From: Toxonevra muliebris
Lineage: Eukaryota > Arthropoda > Insecta > Diptera > Pallopteridae
Assembly (NCBI GenBank): GCA_963691655.1
Contig: OY829326.1
Coordinates: 23,300,878 to 23,364,877 of the forward strand
Direction of reading: 5' to 3'
Length of the DNA: 64,000 bases
Translations under genes and position numbers: made by a program
Shown: positions 1 to 11,200 of the stretch, piece by piece
How the letters are laid out: each line of letters begins with the position of its first letter
Position numbering within the stretch: position 1 is the first letter of the stretch
Notes under the pieces: model-generated
The model's database searches: none
What the model saw: only the letters and a program-made list of their open reading frames with translations
What the model was told of the DNA's origin: nothing

Positions 1-41
1 AAGGTGAAATGGTTATGATCTTGCTATCACCTTAATATAAG

Positions 42-570
42 GAAACTTGTTTCTGGAAACTGTCAAATGCATGGTTAGAAGTATTTAGAGGTAGATGCAT
101 TTTTTCAAAAAGTAGCCATTTCGAATTTTTAAGAGGAATATTTTAGAGATGCATTTTTTAAAATGGGAACAAAAGAGTGAGTTAGTAGTAGATTATCAAT
201 ACTACTTTTATTATTTAGTACTAAATTATAAATTTTATTTATAATAAAAAAATTATAAATAATGGTCTTTAAATTTGTTTTCTTTATAAGCAAACACTTT
301 GAACATGTTGAGAGTTAAAAAATAATATAAAAAGCAGCAACTAATTCTCCCTATATACATGCAGTACTATGCAAATTATTTTCTTATAAATTCTCACTTA
401 AAAATTGAACTATAAAAATACAACGCTGTTGCAAAAAGAAGAAAAGTATCACAACAAGGAACTTTTACTTGTCAAAATGCATCTACCTTCTTAATTCTTC
501 TGCCATGATCAAATGTGATTTCAACCCCTTTTTCCGAAACAGTTTGACAGTTCCCAGAAACGAGTTTCGT
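42..570. repeat. non-autonomous inverted-repeat element
   Basis: The left arm (about 42-112) and the reverse complement of the right arm (about 470-570) share GTTTCTGG-AACTGTCAAA and, further in, GGTAGATGCATTTT in the same order. The interior is AT-rich with no credible frame. It looks like a MITE of about 530 bp. I could not fix the target duplication. Confidence 0.45.
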
Positions 571-2489
571 CGTCTAAATCAAATTGGCAACAGTTGTCGC
601 TGTATAGACAAAATTGTTGTTGTTTCCTATATGAAATGAAAAAACTTTTTCATCAAATTGTTTGTGAAAAAAAGAAAAACCGAACCGTCGAATACCCAAA
701 CCGGTTAATAACATCCATGAATTTGAAATTAAAAATTTTAGAAATTTTCTGACGTGACTGGCCAATTACAACTCTACTTGTAATCTGTTAGCATAAATTC
801 ATCACAACTCTTTTTAGTACAACAATTGGATTTATTATCCATATTAATTCTAAGATAATTATTTTTTAATTGTACCGTGACCTACAAGATCTAATACACA
901 TCCCCTTCTCCGCCTAGTCGGCTCCAGGGATGGCTTCCTCAAGCATTTGAGTACTACAGCCGGATTTAAAGATGCCAGGCAGCGACTGTTTATCAAATTA
1001 AATCTGAAATTTCAGGATTAGTTTATAGATGCTGTACTTTTACAGAGTTACACAATGATTTTTGATATGCTTTATGTCTGATTTTATGGTTTGCTTTTTA
1101 GTTTTATTTTAGGTCTAGTTCGTGGCCTGAAGTTTATAGACCTTCTACTTTTGGAGAGCTTCATAATGACTTGGTCTGAACTTTGTCCCCTTTGAACTAA
1201 GGTTTGGTTTAAACTTGTTCTACTTATGATCTGAGTTTTAATCTGAGTTTCGGTGTGAGGTTTGTGTTGATTTTTGGTTAGAATTTGGCATCCTTTAGTT
1301 CTAAATTTTATTTTGAATTTTTGTCTTGATTTAATTTAACTTTTAGCCTGGTTTTTGGACTGAATTCTGGAGAGAATTTTTAACAGATTTAGTTTTTGGT
1401 CCAGTTATTGTCTAGCCTAAAAATTATCCTATTATTAAGTAATATCTGCCCTTCTCAAATAAAAATCGCTCAATAATTTCAACTTCACTCGTTTTGTGGT
1501 TAGACAGTATGCAAATTGAAAAATATAGCTGGCGCCATACGAGATAAAAATAAGCAGGCATACATGTGGAAGTGTGGAACCGATTTTGGAAAAACCTGTG
1601 TTCTTCGCACACAGGCACTGACAAAAAGCTTGTAAATTGGTGTGCAAAAGCCCCATCATACATAAATATGTACAATGCATGTCTCATAAAATAACTTTCA
1701 TTAATAAAAATAAATCAAAAATCTTTTATTGTGCAAATTCAGTAACACCTTCATTCAAATTATATACAAACATACTAACAAAAACACAAATGAGAAGAAT
1801 TTGAAAAAAGAGACAATTTCTAATTAAAAAATTAACATTTTTAAGCAATATTCCGAACTTAAAATCGGTGAAACAAAAGTTTCTGTGGTGATGTTTTTGA
1901 CGCATTCTAAAGGAAGCCGCCAAAGAAAACCACAAAAAAAAAAAAAAAACAAAAAATCAAAAAGTATTAATGTTGCATAATTTAATTGTTTCATTAAGAA
2001 GGCAAATTTATTGATTATTAATTAAATCAAAATCGTTGAGCATCATCGCAAAATTGAATATTTAATTCAAAAACACAGAATTCACAATAAATAATGGACA
2101 GCAAAAGACGAAATCAAGAAATTTTTGTTTTTTTTTTCAGCATAAAGCGTAAAGTGTAGCGGCAGTAGCGACATTTTTTTGGTTTATCTAAATATGTATG
2201 AATTAACCATTGATTTTTTTTCCAAATGTGAATCGTGTCAATCGAAAAAAGTTACTAAAATATTTTGTTTAAATGTATTTTCGATTAAAATTTAAAGCTA
2301 AAATTAAAGTATGTATATTTTTTCTATTTTTTTTGTTTTTTTTTTTTGTTTGATAATACATGGTAATTTTAATAATAATAAAATAAACAATGTTTAAGTT
2401 TTTATTGCTTAATTATAAAAATAAGAAATACAGTGTCTTAGGAAAGTGAAAATACACTAAAACATTTGAGAAAATAAATTAAATATTAA
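571..2489. other. intergenic, with a degenerate short-period array
   Basis: AT-rich. Positions about 1030-1420 consist of irregular copies of a TTTTGGTCTGA-like unit (TTTTGGTTTGA, TTTGGTCCAG and so on), the reverse complement of arrays near 31.4-32.4 and 45.4-45.7 kb. Open frames here lack codon structure. A GGCGCC site is at 1531. Nothing else recognised. Confidence 0.55.
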
Positions 2490-3050
2490 TAACACACCTG
2501 ACGGCTTGCTGGCAGCAGTGAAATCAATAAACATCGTGGTATCAATTCAAAACAATTGCTGGAAATCGAAAAGTCTTTTTTCGTTCGGGTCTTACGCTCC
2601 TGAAGGAGTCGTAGTATTAGAGAAAATGAAGAATAATACTAGAAAATTAAAGAAAAGTTTTTGTATATTTATCATAACATATTCAAGATTCATAACATCT
2701 CAAGAATGGCCACCATACTCCCCAGACTTGAATCCAATGGACTACTCTATTTGGAGTATTTTAGAGAGTAAGGCTTGTGCATCTCAACACCACAGTCTGG
2801 AGTCGCTGACAAATTCATTAGAGAAAGCCTGGACTGAAATTGATCAGGAAGTAATGCGGCGAACAGTCCTATGATTTCCGGATCGATTGAAGGCATGTGT
2901 GCAGGCTAAAGGAGGTTATATTGAATGAAGTGACATTCAAATGAATGCTTATATATTCAGCAATGTTAACACTTAATTGTACTTAATGGAAGTACATCCT
3001 TTTGAAAATAACTGCTGAAATGTGTGCGTCACTTTACGATTGTCACCCTG
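2490..3050 (+). mobile_element. Tc1/mariner-superfamily 3' fragment
   Basis: The frame from about 2700 reads WPPYSPDLNPMDYSIWSILE, with the catalytic third Asp region, and continues into SLESLTNSLEKAW and, after a stop, RLKACVQAKGGYIE, which is the usual C-terminus of these transposases. The 3' end CACTTTACGATTGTCACCCTG at 3030-3050 is followed by TA and resembles a terminal repeat. The 5' two thirds, with the first two catalytic residues and the left end, are missing or unrecognisable. A dead remnant. Confidence 0.7.
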
Positions 3051-4984
3051 TATACTTTAGTTGAAACAATTCTTCACTTTTTTAGTGTTTTCCCAGTTAT
3101 TGTTAAACTAAGATTGCCATCTTAAGGTAAACTCTTCTTTAGAAATTCCGGTTATCTAAGGTCAGTGAATTCTAGAGATTTAGACCAGTTTTTTATAACT
3201 TCAAACTGGCTGTAGAGAGGATAAAGTGAGATATCAGTTTATGTAGTAATAAAACAAACCATAAATCACTTAAACCAATCCTTGGGTTTTCTATCAATCA
3301 CTTAAAACGGAAATAAGATTCAAAACTCTGTTAAGCGGTTTTTAAAATAAGAGTAAAATAAAGAATATTGACTCGTTGTTCGTTTAGATAAAAGTTTTTA
3401 TAAAATATCTTTGATTATTGTACAGGTCTTGTGTGGAAATTAATTATAATTTTTCCTAATTATTATTATGCATTATATGGTACAGCAGTTTACAAATTCA
3501 AAACAACTTATTTTGCATTTTTATATCGTTGATATGCTAAATAAAAATATTTGTAAACCTAAATATATTTTATATAAATGCGACAAAAGTCAAAAAAATC
3601 AACAAACCAAACTACACTCCATAAATAAATAATGTGGTCCATTATACAGAGGGGCAGAAGGACAGACGGCCGAACATACAAATCTGAATGTATGAATACA
3701 TCGGTCAACGCTACCACTGCATTTGATTGTATGCATGTATGTAGTTGTTTAAGCTCGTAAAACAAAAGCGGCACGATCGAATTATTTAAAATTCAATGGA
3801 AAAAAAAGAAAAAGTCCAGTAGTTAAAACAATTTTATTGATAAGACTAAAACGACGACAACAACAAAAACCGACAACGACGACATCCATTATGAGAATGA
3901 AACAAGAATTTGACGGCTTTTTCTTTGGTTTATACCTACCTACCGACATACATACATACATATATACATAGAGGTATGTAAGGTATATATATTCCTGTAT
4001 TTGGAGTTTGCCGCTTGCAGACAGATTTGTCACATTTGATGTGATAATAATGTACCTACTACAAAGGTTCCACAAAAACAAGTAGGTGATAATGCGAATT
4101 TCTCTCAACGACAAACATATAACGATGAAAACAAATGGTGGAATGAATGGTGAAGTGCTTTGTCACGGCTGCTGGCTGTTGGTTGGTGGCACTTCCTCCG
4201 CACCAAATGTAAATGTGTTTTGCTGTTGCTCGTTTGGATAATTTTTTATTTTTTTTTTTTTTTTTAGTGATAACGCTATGGCACTGTGGTGATTGTGGCT
4301 TGTGATCTTGCGCTTTAAGGTTTTTTACTTTGATGCGCATGCGTGCGGTCGATCGTTCGGTCTCGGTGGGTCATTTTTTGTATATCGCATTGGAAATTGT
4401 TGGCGCCATAATTTAATGGGCATAGTTAATAACATTAATTAAGTTCATTTTTTCTTTCGCTCTTGCACTCTTACGATATGAAAAATGTGAATATGTCGCA
4501 TTAGATTTTTATAAAAATTGTTTTAGATTTTGTAAATATGAATTTAACTAAGATAAAACTTTCAAACAAATTTTTTTTTTTTTTAATTTGCATGTAAATG
4601 TTTATATTTTCAATATCTGCACATAATGTTACACCTACTAGTGTTTACTTACGAAAGAGTGGGTCAAATAAATGTTGAGAGCCAAATCATTAGGCCTGAA
4701 GGATCTAAATCTGCAAGGCCTGCTAGTTTTCTATATACAATTTTTTTAATAAGAGCTTGCCCACCCCAAATCCATATCAAAATTATTTTTAACATTTTAT
4801 TTGTCCAATAAGCTCCATATCAATATAGCGTCAAGTCAATAGTATTGCGAGCATCTTTACGACCAGTTGTAATGTTACAATGCATTCAATTTAATTGCAA
4901 TATCTTGAAGTCACGGTTAATAACCGACAACTCATGATTGCAGTTATTGAATGACATATTTGACTCCAGAATAAAAAATGCAGT
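3051..4984. other. intergenic, no gene recognised
   Basis: AT-rich, with poly-T runs near 4240 and 4570 and ACATACATACATA-type simple sequence near 3950. A GGCGCC site is at 4402. The open frames are short, overlapping on both strands and low in complexity. Confidence 0.5.
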
Positions 4985-5480
4985 TAGAAGTCTTTTTTGA
5001 AGACTGCTTTGAAGTTACCTGGAATTACTTGAAGTCACTTGGAGTCACTTGAAGTCACTTGAATACTCTTGGAGTTAATTAGAATTTGAAGTCAATTGGG
5101 GTGACTTGAAGTCTTTAGAATTCTGTTGTATTTAATGAATATAGCTATTCACGATCTAAGGAAAATTTTCTTGCACGAGTCCAAGAAGTAATTGTGGCAT
5201 AGCTTCTACAATTGGTTTTGATTAAATGTGTCAGCAACTTCAAATCCCAATTGACTCCAAGTGACTTCAAGTGACTCCAATTGACTTCAAAACCTCTATT
5301 GACTTCAATTGACTGCAAATCGCAATTGACTCCAAGTGACTTCAAGTGACTCCAAATGATTGCAAATCCCAATTGACTCCAAGTGAGTCCAATTGACTGC
5401 AAAACCTTGATTGACTCCAAAAGACTTCAAAATACTCCAATTGACTTCAAATTCTAATTAACTCCAAGCGACTTCAAGTG
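4985..5480. repeat. inverted pair of (TTGAAGTCACTTGGAGTCA)-type arrays
   Basis: The left block (about 4985-5120) is made of TTGAAGTCA / TTGGAGTCA units; the right block (about 5228-5480) is the same family in reverse complement. A perfect 32-nt inverted match pairs 5068-5099 with 5437-5468. A transcript across the locus could fold into a long hairpin. A short relative lies at about 26170-26240. The minus frame over the right block is a repeat artefact. Confidence 0.75.
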
Positions 5481-6790
5481 ATCATCAAACGATTTTCTTT
5501 ATCTAGGCCGAAATTCTTGATATAAAGCATGTTTGAAAAACCCCAACTACTGGTTTTAGCAAGCTAAAAATAATAAATTTAAAAGAAAATCTGTAATTTC
5601 AGTGTTTTTATTATAAACTTTTATTTTTTAATTCTACGTATGTTCTTATTCTTTGTATGTATGCTATTTATATATTTACATATTTATGTACATATTACAC
5701 AATGATTACCATACCGATGCTATACAAAAAAAAAAAAAACGCAAGCTTGAATTATAAGAATTTAAACTTCAAAGTCTTAAGATTCCATACAAGACAAGGC
5801 ACACTTCTAATTATATTTTATCCATATAATAAGTTAACAAAAAGCTAGAGCCATGGCAGAATAACGAAGGGAGAAAATGCAAGCGCAACTGTCAAACTAT
5901 AAAGTGAACGGACTGAGCAGATGATAATTGTCAAATTCACCAAATTATTTATTTTCGTATTTAAAAATTGTTATAAATGTAAAATATTTGAGTCATTCCC
6001 ATTCCCTCGCTGTTTTTTTTGTAAATTGAGCAAGTTTCATCACACATTTTCTTTTTTTAGTGAAAAGATTTTATTGTAATTATTTCTTTTGACAGTTGTG
6101 CTTACAACAAAGAAGTGTCCTTCATATCGCTTGCGATTACCTAGTTATGTTAGGTTATTTTGCTAAGACTAGAGCCATGGAAAGTGTTACAATATACGCA
6201 ACTCCTCGATATGGAACAGAGCATGGAAATTCTCAAATTTTATATAGTGACGGTTTGTTAATCAATGTGCGATATTTAGGATCAATTAACCTTAAACCTC
6301 ACAAATGTATCAGTCTCAAAAAAAAGTTTATTACTTTAGACTTTTTGTATTGTACAATTTTGTGTATTTTTTGATATGTTTGGATGGAAAATAATGATAT
6401 TTAGTGATTATTTACAATTTTTATCTCGAATTTAAAGAATTTCAATTTTTTTTTCAGAATCTTTACTCAGCTGAAAGGATTTGTTACAATTTAAATTGAG
6501 AGGTTTCGGGTTATTTTAAATATTATATTATAGTAGATCAATTGTTATGATAATATAATCACGAGGTTTCTACCTCACTGATTCAAACTACAGATAAGAT
6601 ACATCGCACACTAATTACAAAAGGGCACAACTCGAAATTGAATCGAGACATATAGTTTATCTTTGATTACACACATTTTTTCCAAGTGCTAAGAATATCT
6701 CGTTTTACTAGTTATCTACAATGAATACTATAGCATTCATGTCGATCCATAGATCCATAGATCCATGTTATGGATGACGTGGAAGCTATG
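5481..6790. other. intergenic, no gene recognised
   Basis: AT-rich. CTAGAGCCATGG occurs at about 5847 and 6169 in direct orientation, and AACTGTCAAA at about 5888 faces TTTGACAGTT at about 6090. This hints at an old element, but the boundaries are unclear. Confidence 0.4.
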
Positions 6791-6796
6791 TATAGT

Positions 6797-7293
6797 GTAT
6801 ATGTAACGCTCGTATCTATACAGTTTTTCGCGGTAGTATACCGCTTTTTCAGCTCCAAAACCGCATACCGCCTTTTTTACCAAAAAACCGCGTTTATACT
6901 GAGAAAAAAATATAAAATTTTTGAACACTACGAAATTCAAATTTATCAATCACAATGCAAAACGTGTCAGAGAACAAGGGCAACTTGTTGCAAGAACACC
7001 TTTGAAAGAAGTAGAAACATTGAAGGCAATTCTTATCGTCAAAAGTAACTTGAAATATCCATGCGTTGATTTCTATAAAGCAAAGCACAAATTCAATACA
7101 ATTACAAAAGGAGATATGAAAATGGAGAACGAAGACGATTTCGATGATGGATAAATTGCTTTCCTGGCTAATTTTCATTGAAAAAAGTTCATACCGCGAA
7201 ATATACAGTTTTTTCAAATCGATTTACAGTTTTTTAAAAATTTTTGGTAGAAATATACAGTTTTTGGTCGGACAAAAGATATGAGCGTTATGT
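6797..7293. mobile_element. short terminal-inverted-repeat element
   Basis: The ends TAACGCTCGTATCT (left) and, in reverse complement, TAACGCTCATATCT (right) form inverted repeats about 500 bp apart. Inside each are ACAGTTTTT and CGCGGTA motifs in opposite orientation. A 77-codon plus-strand frame at 6921-7154 (ends MENEDDFDDG) is the most protein-like piece, but I do not recognise it. Superfamily unknown. Confidence 0.4.
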
Positions 7294-7400
7294 ATATGTA
7301 TGTGGCATATCGGAGTACAATGAAAATGAATGGTCCGCGGATTTGTTAATATAATAACATATTATTTTTATATGCATGCTTAGGTAAGCAAAACATTTTG

Positions 7401-7406
7401 TTTATT
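7401..7406 (-). terminator. Doc: candidate Doc polyadenylation signal
   Basis: An AATAAA hexamer on the minus strand, 182 nt past the Doc stop codon. The 3' UTR between them is AT-rich and has no competing open frame. Transcript evidence would be needed to confirm use. Confidence 0.45.
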
Positions 7407-7587
7407 GTTTCCTGATAAATTTATAATTTTGAGTTGTGCTTCGTTTTTAGTTAGTGTGCGATATGTAAGTTGGGCTTGGCTAAAAAAATTAATTAACAAT
7501 AAGTAAAGCTAATTTTAAATCTAGAAACAAATATTAAATGAATCAGGCACATAAATCACAAATAAGGAGCTGCAAACTAAAAATAAT

Positions 7588-8289
7588 TTAATCTGCTAAA
7601 ATTCCTAATATGCTAAATGGATGGGGCTTTGCTTGTGTAGTAGTAGATGGACTATCACTAATTTCCATTTCCTCATTAGGTGTTTTAACAGTAATAGGTG
7701 GAATGCTCAGTATTTGTGCTGAAGGTTGTGCTGAATGTTCTGCTGATTGTTGTGGTGAATGTTGTGGTGAATGGTCTGCTGAATGTTGTGCTGAATGTTG
7801 CGCTGAATGTTGTGCTGGATGTTGTGCTAAATGCTGTGCGGCAGGATGCATTAACATCGGAAGTTCAATTCCCAAATGAGCTGGCGCACTATGATATCCA
7901 GCAGCATCAGCTGCTAAGGGATGTTGATGATGGAATAACTGCATTTGTTGTTGTTGATGGTAAATAGCTGATACTTGATACTCCAAATTTCGCGCAACAA
8001 AATCTGGTGAAATTTGTCCTGAGCTGCCGGTTGAATTTGAAGCGAAAGAAGACATATCATCGTCGGATGAGCCATCGGAACGCAGGTGTTTTAACGATGA
8101 TTCATAACTGCTGATGCTAGAATGATCATCTTCGTAATTTATAGTATTAGCAATTGTTCTATTTCCTATTTCCGGTATTAGTTCTTCATTTGCTAATGGT
8201 CCCTTTCGCTTACAACGTGCTTGCCCGGTCTCACGGAAACCTTTGGCAAATGGATTGTTATCAATTTTTAGCTTTGTGATGCGTTCATT
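7588..8289 (-). CDS. Doc: Doc terminal coding exon (end of T-box, acidic region, HSAQ repeat, eh1)
   Basis: The acceptor tattttcag precedes AATGAACGC, and the stop TAA is at 7588-7590. It encodes 233 residues. The end of the T-box ([20 protein letters not shown]) is followed by a basic CKRK, a Ser/Asp/Glu-rich stretch with [10 protein letters not shown], a Gln/His tract, and roughly ten imperfect four-residue units of the H-S-A-Q kind. The protein closes with [13 protein letters not shown], where F437-L443 fit the eh1 Groucho-binding consensus FxIxxIL. The antisense frames over the HSAQ block are open only because of the repeat. Confidence 0.95.
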   Translation of the reverse strand, partial: NERITKLKIDNNPFAKGFRETGQARCKRKGPLANEELIPEIGNRTIANTINYEDDHSSISSYESSLKHLRSDGSSDDDMSSFASNSTGSSGQISPDFVARNLEYQVSAIYHQQQQMQLFHHQHPLAADAAGYHSAPAHLGIELPMLMHPAAQHLAQHPAQHSAQHSAQHSADHSPQHSPQQSAEHSAQPSAQILSIPPITVKTPNEEMEISDSPSTTTQAKPHPFSILGILAD

Positions 8290-11200
8290 CTGAAAATAGA
8301 AATATAAAAATACAATTAGTTTTTCATTTAATGCAGTGATAGTTATGTACGATGCGTTATTGTAAACTGATCTCAAATGGCGTCTTCAAGTGTCAAGAAT
8401 CATGCCCGTTCTTCTTCTTTTTTTTTTTTGTAGGTTCTACTTGAGTTGTCACAACTGTCAAATACATACGTTTGAAAGTAGCAGACCAATTAGCAAAACG
8501 ACAGACAGGGCGCCAGGCATAACAACTACACCAATAAAATAGAAATATGTTTGTCGCGGCATCTCGTTCAAGTAGGAGCAAAAAGAAAAACACAGCAAGT
8601 GTCCAAATTTTTGATATTTTGTATGAGATGTTAAAAGGATACGAGTACTTTGGAATTACACACGCATAGGCGTGAATGACACATTTAAATTGTGTAAAAA
8701 AAGACCACTAGCGGACTGCTAGAGATGGGTTCCTTCTAAATAGTACACTAATGCCCATAATAGTAGTTACATATTCATATGTGTATTTATTTAAAAAGGG
8801 AAGATTTTGTTGTGTATGCAACTGAAACCCAAGTAGTTTCCTCAAAAAAAAAGGCTAGACATAATTTTTTAATGAAATAATTAAACAGACATTCGAAACA
8901 TACACCCCCAACTGTGACTTTATCTATTGATCGTCTCTTGAATGAATGAAAATGCAAAAAAAGGAAAGAAGATTTGCATCAATGTATATGATATTAACCT
9001 GATAGGCGGTAACAGCAACAAATTCAGTCTCCGGAAAGATAAAAGCCCGCTGTGGTGCCCATGGCAATTGTGATAATTCCGATGCGCGTATTATGTGCAG
9101 ACGTGGCTGATACTTATGCATGCTGGTCAAAACAATCTATAAAAAATAGTATATGAATAAATGAATTAGTATAAATTTTGTTAAAGAAAAATTTAATTCA
9201 TAAGAGTTGATATTTTGCTCGTTTTTTGAAAACTTTTACAAGACAAAAAATAAATCGTGAATTTGCATTAAAGTAAGTGCAAAAGCTCTCAATTTGCGCA
9301 GCAGAACTGTCAACTTATTTATTTAAGCTTTATATTAACGAATACTTACATGTCCATTACTATCGAGCGTATTATTAGTCAATTTCACTTTATTAAACGC
9401 TACCATTTGTGATTGCCAATGAGCACCAGTTGCAGGGCTATCTGGATGTATGATGGTACGTTGTGGAGATTGTGGTTCAGCGCCACCGGCAGGTACCCAA
9501 TGTGTACCAGAGAACTTATAACGACAATCCCCGATTGGTACCATCTCGAGAAGAATAAAATAGGTAGAATCCTCAACGAGGCCGGATACTTTGAGGCGTA
9601 TTGATGGGAACATACGTCTGAAAGAGAAAGAGATGGAGAAAGAGAAAGAAAAATTAAAAATCTTGTAAATAGTAAATCAATGCAATAACTTAATATTTTG
9701 TAATGAGTTAGAGAGAAAACTAATAAATCACAAGTTCTTTAGGTTAGGTTGAAAGAGTCAAGCCTAAAGATAAGTGGGCGTATTCACATTTGATTTGTGG
9801 TTTAATATAGCGTATACATGCTCCGTATACTATGAAAACGGACAACGACGACGACGTCGACGACACGTTAACAAGTGTGTAATTATGACATGGCATAAGG
9901 TATTAGATTCAAGATCATATACGTAAAACGAAAACAATAACAACAAACCAACAACAAAAGAGCCAAACAGCAGGAGTGCAACAGTTTGGCGCCGTGAAAT
10001 CATTTAAATTGTGCTAAGGGAACCACACATGTACCCATACATATGTGAGAATATGATAAAGACTCTTAGCATAAAGAACAGAGAAGAGAAGAACGACAGA
10101 AACAACAACAACAAATAACAAAAAAAGAAGCGTGGAATTGCTTGTTTCCAAAACAAACATAACATGATTAATTGGTCTTTATGCTGCATTCAGTTCGAGA
10201 AAGTAACAATTTGAGTTGAAAAATTAATGATTTAACTATGTGTGTGAGCCAGTGTTACCACCAGACAAAAAATTTGTAGATTTTTAGCTAAAATAGTTTA
10301 TATAGAAACCAGGACCGAAAATAATGATTATTTTACAAAATTAAATGAAAAAAATCAACATGTTCTAAATGTCGGAGGGCATAGTTGAGTACACCAAAAT
10401 GATATTGGTTGCACGCTTTATTGAAACCAGTAAAGCTTTTTATTTTTTGAGCATTACCCCTAAAAATCGAAAATAATTATTATCTATTGATTTTTATTTT
10501 TTAAATCCGGTTTAAAAATTATTTTTTGAGATTCACGTTTTTGCTCAACCGAAAACCGAATTAACTTATAATTTTTTTTTCTTTTTTCGAGAATAAAAAT
10601 TAAATTTTTTTGCTCGGGAATAAAAATTATTTTTTGTGGCTTTTATTTTCTTGCTCGGGAATAAAAATTATTTTCGAAATGAAAAACTCAAAACCTCATA
10701 AATCCTTGTTATTGCATGTTCGGCAAATTATTGTCGAATTTTCCATAGAATATTTTCCTCCAACATATTAACCCTTTGGCACCAACAATTAGGGGTTTTT
10801 AGCTTTTTTCGAAAAAGTTTTTTTTTTGACACATTACGAGGGTTGATAAAGGGTTAATATGTTCCAGAAATATGTTGTTCATCAAGTTTTACTATAGGCC
10901 AACAAAAATGAACAACAAAAATCTGTAAAGATGATTTTGGTAAAAATAAACCCATGATCCAAAAATGTTTCAAATTTTCATCTTTTACGCAGTGAACAAG
11001 TGTGTCTTTAAAATTATTTTCGAGACAAAAAATTTATTTGATGCTGCAAAATAAACTTCAATTGTTTTTTCATCAATTAAAAATTAAGAAATAATTAAAA
11101 ATAATGCGTTCATTTTGGTCATTAAAATGTACAAAATTCCAAAAGCTCTACAGCCTTTCCCAAAAACTTCTTTCAATCTTTTTTCGATTTTTATTCTTAA

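Noticed and set aside
5145..5420. Minus frame with repeating LKSLGVNWDL
   Set aside because: Translation of the short-unit array, not a gene.
7610..7967. Plus-strand Cys/Val-rich frames over the Doc last exon
   Set aside because: Antisense of the HSAQ repeat; the sense strand has the T-box end and a correct acceptor.
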